64,000 bases of DNA, from assembly GCA_013368315.1 (NCBI GenBank), contig JAACJM010000010.1:372001-436000 (forward strand). The letters run 5' to 3'. Origin of the DNA: Tetrapyrgos nigripes. Its lineage: Eukaryota > Basidiomycota > Agaricomycetes > Agaricales > Campanellaceae. Within the stretch, counting starts at the first letter, position 1. Each line of letters begins with the position of its first letter. The notes under the pieces were generated by a model that worked only from the letters and a program-made list of their open reading frames with translations, was not told the DNA's origin and did no database searches. Below are positions 58,560-64,000 of the stretch, piece by piece. The translations under genes and the position numbers were made by a program.

Positions 58560-59252
58560 GTTAAGAAGTAATTTGCTAATGACCAAGAATGATGTATTTC
58601 GTAGCTCTTCAGATTGGATACAGATTTCCTCGATTTTCGCTGCACCGTAAATTCTGTGAAGTTTTGAAGAAACTATTCACTTGCATGGTTTTCTTTTCCT
58701 TTTCAATGGAACTATCCGGATTATGGCTAGGGGGCTTAAAGTGTACCTACGTTCTTAACCCGTTATGTCACAGAAATAACTGGACACGACGCCTCACTGG
58801 CATTAACGACCTCATCAGTTTGTGCTCTCCTTCTATGGACGCCAGTACAAACACATCTGTTCTTGTAAAATCCCTACATCCCGGATTTGAGGGGAGTCCT
58901 AATCAACCTTTGACGTACTGATACTATTCTGATAGAAACGCTGGGTTCTGACAGAGCCCTGTATCTCCTTCGCCCATAATACGGCTCTATCCTGCCACGT
59001 ATAGCTTGCTGAACTCTCGTGCTGTGAATGGACGAAAACATCGCAAACCTGTAAGTGTGCAGCATGCTACCTTGCTCGCTCACGAGATACCAGCCGAATC
59101 CATACATTCTATTTTCTGATCGAGTAAGTATAGTACGCTTATTGAATTCAGACTAGTGACCACGCGTTCCTCAGGGCTTCTGCAATCAACGTCCATTTAT
59201 AAATACATGGGCAGAAAACGACGAATATTGGCGTCTGCTCCCTTGATATCTC
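58560..59252. other. Intergenic region before the GH17-like gene
   Basis: This 693-base stretch has no supported gene. Short open frames (58589-58921 plus, 58874-59107 minus) lack motifs. The region presumably carries the end of the gelsolin-like transcript and the promoter of the secreted glucanase. Confidence 0.4.
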
Positions 59253-60690
59253 ATGAAGAACCTACTCGTCTTTCTATCGGCATGTACTTTCCTTCTGCTG
59301 AGTGGATGTTCTTCACGCGCGTCGCGTCTTCCAAACTCTGGTAACAATGTCGACTCGCACCTTCGTTCAAACTGCTTCCCCGCACTGGGATTTCAACCCC
59401 CTCTCTCCACTCCACCCGACTCAGCCCTTGACACTTGGTGGTGCGATCCCGCTGACGAACATGCTTTCATGGGCTTCAGTTATGAAGTTACTGCTTGTAC
59501 GTGCCACCCGATCGTAATCTCCATGCTCCTGATCTGCTCTAGGCCAAAGTCCAGCACAACTTATCAGGGAATTTCTCGACATTCGGGACCATTTCCATGG
59601 TCGCTATGTGCGCTTGTATGGAGCCTGTGACCGGGAAAATTTTTAGTGAGCGCAAATCTGACTGCTCCTCCTATCACAACCCTCACAGGTTACAACTTAG
59701 CGACGACATTGTAGATGCTGCCTGGATTAGCGGACTGGGCGTTCACGCATTAATTTGGGTGAGTAGCATCCTAAAGTCCGTCCGTGTTTCCCCCTCTGAC
59801 TTGGACTACGAAAAGTTCGGCTTTGATGGGGACGACATTTGGATTGGCAGAAGAGATACGTTACTCGCCGCTTTACATGCCAACCCAAGGGCCAAATTCA
59901 TCACTCGTGTCTTGCAATTTGGCAGGTAAGAAGTCTAATATAACCGGAAATTAGAAGGACTCGGATCCGAGAATTTCTTTTTTTAGCGAGCCCCTATTCG
60001 ATAATGTGCTTCCTGTAAACCAGTTAACTGCCCAAGTTGAGATGGCAAAGGCAAATCTTTCTTCTTTGGGCATACCAGTCACCGTCAGTGAGCTTGCCTT
60101 TGGATATCAAGTAAGTCGTTCTTGTTTCTTCTATAATACACTGGTTCTGATATTTTTCTTCAAGGAGAGAGCGGGGAGCCAGGCACTTCTTGACGCTCTT
60201 GATTCCATCAACATCCATATGCTACCTTTCTTTTCCCAACAGGCTTCGATTGCAAACGATTCGTGGCCGATTGTTTTGAATGACCTTGACTGGTTCATTG
60301 ACCATGGAAATGGGAAGAAGATGTATTTTGACGAAGTGAGCCTTTCTGATGCTTCCCCCCACCGTTTACTGAATTTATCCTCAGAACGGATGGCCGAGTG
60401 TAACCAGTGAAGGTGTCCAACCAAATTCACCTTTGGCAGTAGCAGACATCCAGAACGAGCATGTAAGTACTTTGATTTGTCGTCACCCGGACCCGCATTC
60501 CAACTCAGAATCACCCACTCAGGACTACTACGTTCTGCTCGACCAACACTGCGAAGATTTGAAAGCCGTAGTTGGGGGTGGAATAGGCTGGTTCGCTCAT
60601 ATATACAGCGACGACCAAGAACCAGGGTATGGTATCTACAATGAATGGGGATCCTTAAAATTCCCTTTTCACCCAAGGACGTCTTGTTGA
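59253..60690 (+). CDS. Secreted GH17-like endo-beta-1,3-glucanase
   Basis: The start MKNLLVFLSACTFLLLSGCSS is a signal peptide, possibly with a lipobox-like Cys. Exons join to show FMGFSYEVTAC, LIREFLDIRDHFHGRYVRLYGACDRENFYDDIVDAAWISGLGVHALIWFGFDGDD, LQFGSEPLFDNV, VTVSELAFGYQ, and the GH17-type nucleophile motif YFDENGWPS, then GGIGWFAHIYSDDQEPGYGI near the end. GH17 enzymes cleave beta-1,3-glucan; in fungi they remodel the wall. The acid/base Glu is probably in the SEPLFDN or SELAF segment. The intron after CDRENF needs the acceptor at 59704 to avoid a stop, giving FYDDIV. The length (about 350 aa) suits the family. Confidence 0.8.
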
Positions 60691-60805
60691 GGGAACGAGT
60701 TGAAGAAACTAGGGATTATTGAAAGGTTACAATTGGTCGTAAATTATAATACATGAATATTCTAAGTACAATCTCGAAGAAAACTGCAATGCCATAAATC
60801 AAGGC

Positions 60806-62150
60806 TCAACCATACCATTTCTTACCAATTCGCATCTTGCCCTGTTCTCGTTGTGGAACTGTAGGCTCCTTGATATCAAAAACTTCTATAGCACGCTGTA
60901 CGACGACAATGTCAATCAATAATCAGAGCAAGAGGCTTAAGGTCTGTACCTTCCAAGTTGCTTGGTCAAACTCAAATACGATCTGACGTTTCTTTAGACC
61001 ATTGATGTAGTCTTCGTCTGACGGTTGATCACACGAGTCTGACAAGGATGCTCGGCCATAATGCACATGATAGAGAAAAGATTATGCATACAGATGATTG
61101 GCTCGCCATCTTCGCTCGTCTCCATTGCTACTTTCCCATCCCGAATCAAGAATGACAAATAAAACATGTTTTCCACCGATTGGGCAAAGTCATTGGGGTT
61201 CACGATGAACTTGAAGAGGTTGATTGCACCCGTCTCCTGAAGGATCGACTCCAACTGCAAGGAAGAAAATCAAATAAGGAAGATGAAACGGCCGAGCTGA
61301 ACACATACTGTAGCGACATTTTTGGTGGTTTCGTTGGTGGAACGGGAAATATCTTCTTCTTTGAGTTCTTGAGGCTTTGTCTGCTCGTCCTTGTTCTTCT
61401 CCAGCTTTTCACGTTTGACAGCTGCGCGTTGCTTTTGCTCGATAGAGAGTGGCCCAAGCCTGTAAGCAGGAATCTGAGCGACCGACCATCACCAGATAAT
61501 AGAGAGACGTACATGAAGCCCACGATAGGGACCCTTCGACTCTTCGCTAACGCATTCCTTCCCACTTTGTGCCACTCTAGCGGTGTGTGCAGATCATAGA
61601 CGTCTTCCTCTTCATCATCCCCTTCGAGCTGTTGATTCTCGATTTTTCGGCCTCCCATAAATGTGACCAGTCTTGCCACAAAGTCTTCGATGTCGAAGCC
61701 CCCCGACCCTGATTTCATTTCCCTGGCTTTCTGATTACTCAGAGAGGTCAGTTTGACGAGCAAATCCGAGTCAAGCGTGGCTTCCTGTGTAGTCTTGACT
61801 AGACAGCGAATGAATACAGGCCTAGATACAACTGGATGGACGTATACGGACCGTGGTCGAAGAGTGCATTCTGCTGGTGGAGTGCGGTCTCAATATCTTC
61901 AGTGCCTGCTTTAGAATCTCCTACACGTCGCGAGAAGTATATTTGGTGAGAGGTTTCAGGATAGTACTTGGAACTGACCATCAAACTTTTTGCCCAACGT
62001 GCGGAATTGTCTTCTCAGAGCGCGTTTTTCTTCAGGATTTTGATCCGGGTCGTACTGAAGCACTGGGATGCAACGTGAGTTAGAATGGAGATCTAAACGC
62101 GTTCCATATAGACAAATACCTGAAGGCTCGTCCATTTCTACGTCGGACAT
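60806..62150 (-). CDS. NSE4: SMC5-SMC6 complex kleisin subunit Nse4
   Basis: The protein starts MSDVEMDEPSGICLYGTRL. The N-terminal helix (VLQYDPDQNPEEKRALRRQFRTLGKKF) and EILKAGTEDIETALHQQNALFDH precede a region rich in acid residues, WHKVGRNALAKSRRVPIVGFM, LGPLSIEQKQRAAVKREKLEK, a helix NLFKFIVNPNDFAQSVENMFYLSFLIRDG and the C-terminal winged-helix end IVFEFDQATWKRAIEVFDIKEPTVP. These blocks define Nse4. It bridges SMC5 and SMC6 heads in a complex that resolves recombination intermediates. The start codon faces the PARP-finger/HIRAN gene 120 bases away. Several introns are short, and the exon ends near 60945-61020 and 61500-61860 were fixed only by motif. Confidence 0.85.
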
Positions 62151-62270
62151 GATGGTTGGAACACTGAACGCGAGGAGAGAAAGAGTTGTTATTATTTGTT
62201 GGGTACGCGTTGTTTGTCTCACTGACTCGGACAAACGCGTCAGTTTTTCTCGTCCACCATCACATGCCCA
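62151..62270. promoter_or_regulatory. Divergent promoter with two ACGCGT (MluI cell-cycle box) motifs
   Basis: The 120 bases between the NSE4 and PARP-finger/HIRAN start codons contain ACGCGT at 62205-62210 and 62235-62240. MBF complexes in yeasts bind this hexamer and activate S-phase and DNA-repair genes. Two copies 30 bases apart in so short a shared promoter are unlikely by chance and fit coordinated S-phase expression of both genes. Binding here is not shown. Confidence 0.6.
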
Positions 62271-64000
62271 ATGGTCTCCCATACATTTGGCGTAAGTCTC
62301 GCCCTATTCACGTTTGACAGTCCCATCGGCTCATGAATCCATCAGTACAGCAAAAGTACACGCGCCAAATGCCATGGTCCACCACCGTGCAAGGTCTGTC
62401 TTGCAAAGACTCGGTGTTGTAGAAACTGAACACGTCGTGTAGGGGACCTCTTTACCTCCAGGCACTCTTCGGTACGGTAGACTTGTCACGAACGAATATG
62501 GTAGTGAAAACGTAGAGTGGAGGCACTGGTAAACTCCTAGTCTTCCCCTTCAACAGCAAAAGCTGACACTATCACCTAGGGGTTGCGTGACACCGGCCAT
62601 CCTCGCTGAAATCTCTGGAGTGGAGACTATTCCTGGCTTCAGTGGGCTCAAGTGGGTTGCTATCTTTTCACAAACTCTCGTACATCTCACGAGTTGTCAA
62701 TAAACAGATCTCAAGATCAGCAGAGAATCCGACGCGCCATCGCTGTGCGGCACGTTGATCCTGCAGACGTACCTGCCTCTGCCGGGAAGCCTGAGTTACC
62801 CAAACTCAGTGCTGCACCTCCTGTCCAGACTCCGACGCGTGGAGTGGCAATGAGTCAAGTCTCAGCCTCCACCCACCAGAATAAAAGGAAAGCTCAAGAT
62901 GATCGACCCTCGGCTTCAGGGAGCCATACACCCTCTGAAGTTATCGAGATAGGCGACGAGGATGACAACACCCCAGAGGAGGAAGCTAAAGATGAACTGT
63001 ATTGTGCTTTGAGGACTGATGTGGTTGGTTTGCAATACTATAGAGGTAATTTGATGGTCTTGGTTTGCTTGTGCTGATTTCTCATCGGAATTCTCTGTAG
63101 GACTCGTTGGAACGGGAGAACAAGTACTACTGCTCAGGCAGCCTGACAACCAGTACGACAGGTATGTTTTTTTTCTGTGTTTTTTTTTTTTCTGCGCGAG
63201 TATGGAGCATAGCCTTATACACTCATTCCCAGGAACGCCATACAGGTTCAAAACATTGGTGTGTCTTAGCTTACAATGGTCGTTGGCGCTCGCATACTCA
63301 TTGGTTCACGTAGGACGACAGCAGATTGGACATGTTCCCCGCAACGTCGCCGCCAAGTTGGCCCCTCTCATGGATCGGAAACTAGTTACTGTTGAGGGTG
63401 TAGTGCATGATGGAAATTGTACGATCTCTCTTCTTTCAAGACGTCTGCCTTCTGATCGTTATTCAAAGTGAGTGGGTCTGGGCGGAAGAGCCTTTACAAA
63501 CTGTCAATGTAAGCATGTCCTGTGGTATTCACTCTTTCTCCGTTTACTGATTTTCCTCAGGACAGTCAATATCTACGGGCCTTCGGACAAGAGGAACGTA
63601 CTCGAGCCATTATTGGTGTGGGCAACTCCAGGTCAACGTGGTTTTCCTCATACGACTGGTGCGTCATCGAGCCAGGCTCCTCGCTCAGGTATCCCAGCGT
63701 CACAGGCCATGCCTCCACCACCTCGGATTGCCGGATCTTCTCGCATGACTGCTGCCCAGATAGCCCAGCAGGAAGCAGCTCAGAAACAACGCGAGCAAGA
63801 ATACCAGAAAGCGAATGAACTGAGAGATATGCTGAAGGTCGATAATGATTCTGCCGAGTGTATTTAAAAAAATTGCTGAGAATTTTTCATGTTACAGACC
63901 CTGGAGAAGAAGGACGACGAAGAGCGTCGGAGTTCCCTTTTGGATACCGTGTGCTCCGTGGAAGATGTGCTGAGTCTTCCCGAGTATCCTTCTCCTCCTG
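62271..64000 (+). CDS. PARP-type zinc finger plus HIRAN domain protein (Rad5/HLTF-like), 3' truncated
   Basis: Exons 62271-62291, 62346-62393 and 62443 onward join to MVSHTFGYSKSTRAKCHGPPPCKG, then LPPGTLRYGRLVTNEYGSENVEWRHWGCVTP and IPGFSGL. The Cys-x5-Cys pair, GTLR, WRHWGC and SGL match a PARP-type zinc finger. A Ser/Pro linker with SEVIEIGDEDD follows. The HIRAN domain reads VVGLQYYRGLVGTGEQVLLLRQPDNQYDRNAIQVQN, IGHVPRNVAAKLAPLMDRK and a later VYGPSDKR segment. HIRAN binds 3' DNA ends in Rad5/HLTF fork-remodelling helicases; PARP fingers bind DNA breaks. The downstream coil and CSVEDVLSLPEYPSPP lead off the right edge, where SNF2 ATPase motifs would be expected but cannot be seen. Confidence 0.82.

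Noticed and set aside
58589..58921. 110-codon ORF after the gelsolin-like gene
   Set aside because: It has no signal peptide, domain or splice link to the GH17-like gene, whose own start has a clear signal peptide.

Overview
This window is compact nuclear DNA of a filamentous fungus, most likely a basidiomycete of the mushroom-forming group (Agaricomycetes). The genes are split by many introns of about 45-60 bases with gtatgt/gtgagt-like donors, CTAAC/CTGAC-like branch points and short acceptors. Intergenic gaps are often under 300 bases and many genes are head-to-head. The gene set is eukaryotic housekeeping (uS7, eS8, LSM2, WEE1, HEM2, NSE4, UDP-glucose pyrophosphorylase, carbamoyl-phosphate synthase small chain, complex I B2-like subunit). 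About 30 genes can be supported. No CRISPR, rRNA gene, tRNA gene or intact transposon was recognised by eye.

Layout. 1-923: 3' end of a BRCT protein. 1189-2942 (-): RING/TRAF zinc-finger protein, divergent from a Ser-rich single-pass membrane protein (3126-4130). 4203-5557: aldo-keto reductase. 6846-8760 (-): homeodomain factor. 9153-12861 (-): WEE1 kinase, divergent from HEM2 (13232-14495). 14822-16560: GH5 enzyme. 16694-17284: Pro-rich protein. 17348-18060: two repeat families. 18128-19003: FIT lipid-droplet protein. 19109-21137 (-): CDC1/TED1-like protein with lost metal ligands. 21322-22850 (-): BSD protein. 22930-24391 (-): CPS small chain, with a spliced upstream ORF at 24408-24528. 24741-28087 (-): large disordered nuclear protein. 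28198-28542: complex I subunit. 28845-30632: intact CDC1/TED1-like paralogue. 31310-33393: UGP. 34015-36355: NCS2 nucleobase permease. 36576-38580 (-): diverged UGP paralogue. 38847-39741: eS8. 40073-40574: LSM2. 40761-41953 (-): WD40 protein, divergent from an F-box protein (42001-43674). 44266-45179 and 45371-46936: nuclear proteins of unknown role. 46937-48900: no gene seen. 48901-49765 (-): uS7. 50224-51125 (-): coiled-coil protein. 51231-52153 and 52694-53680: tandem GPI-anchored 10-Cys proteins. 53975-58559: gelsolin-like protein. 59253-60690: GH17-like glucanase. 60806-62150 (-): NSE4, divergent from a PARP-finger/HIRAN protein (62271 to the edge).

The most striking element is an arginine-attenuator-like peptide encoded upstream of the CPS small chain. 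Its conserved DYLSD core is created only when a 52-base intron inside the upstream ORF is removed. Retaining the intron gives a different, shorter peptide, so splicing could switch the attenuator on or off.

Other notable points are two diverged inverted paralogue pairs (CDC1/TED1-like and UGP), 17-18-base microexons that complete a RING and a homeodomain, three candidate GC-AG introns (one directly after the LSM2 start codon), and a divergent promoter with two ACGCGT boxes between two genome-maintenance genes. All gene structures were spliced by eye from frame continuity and family motifs; no database or transcript evidence was available.
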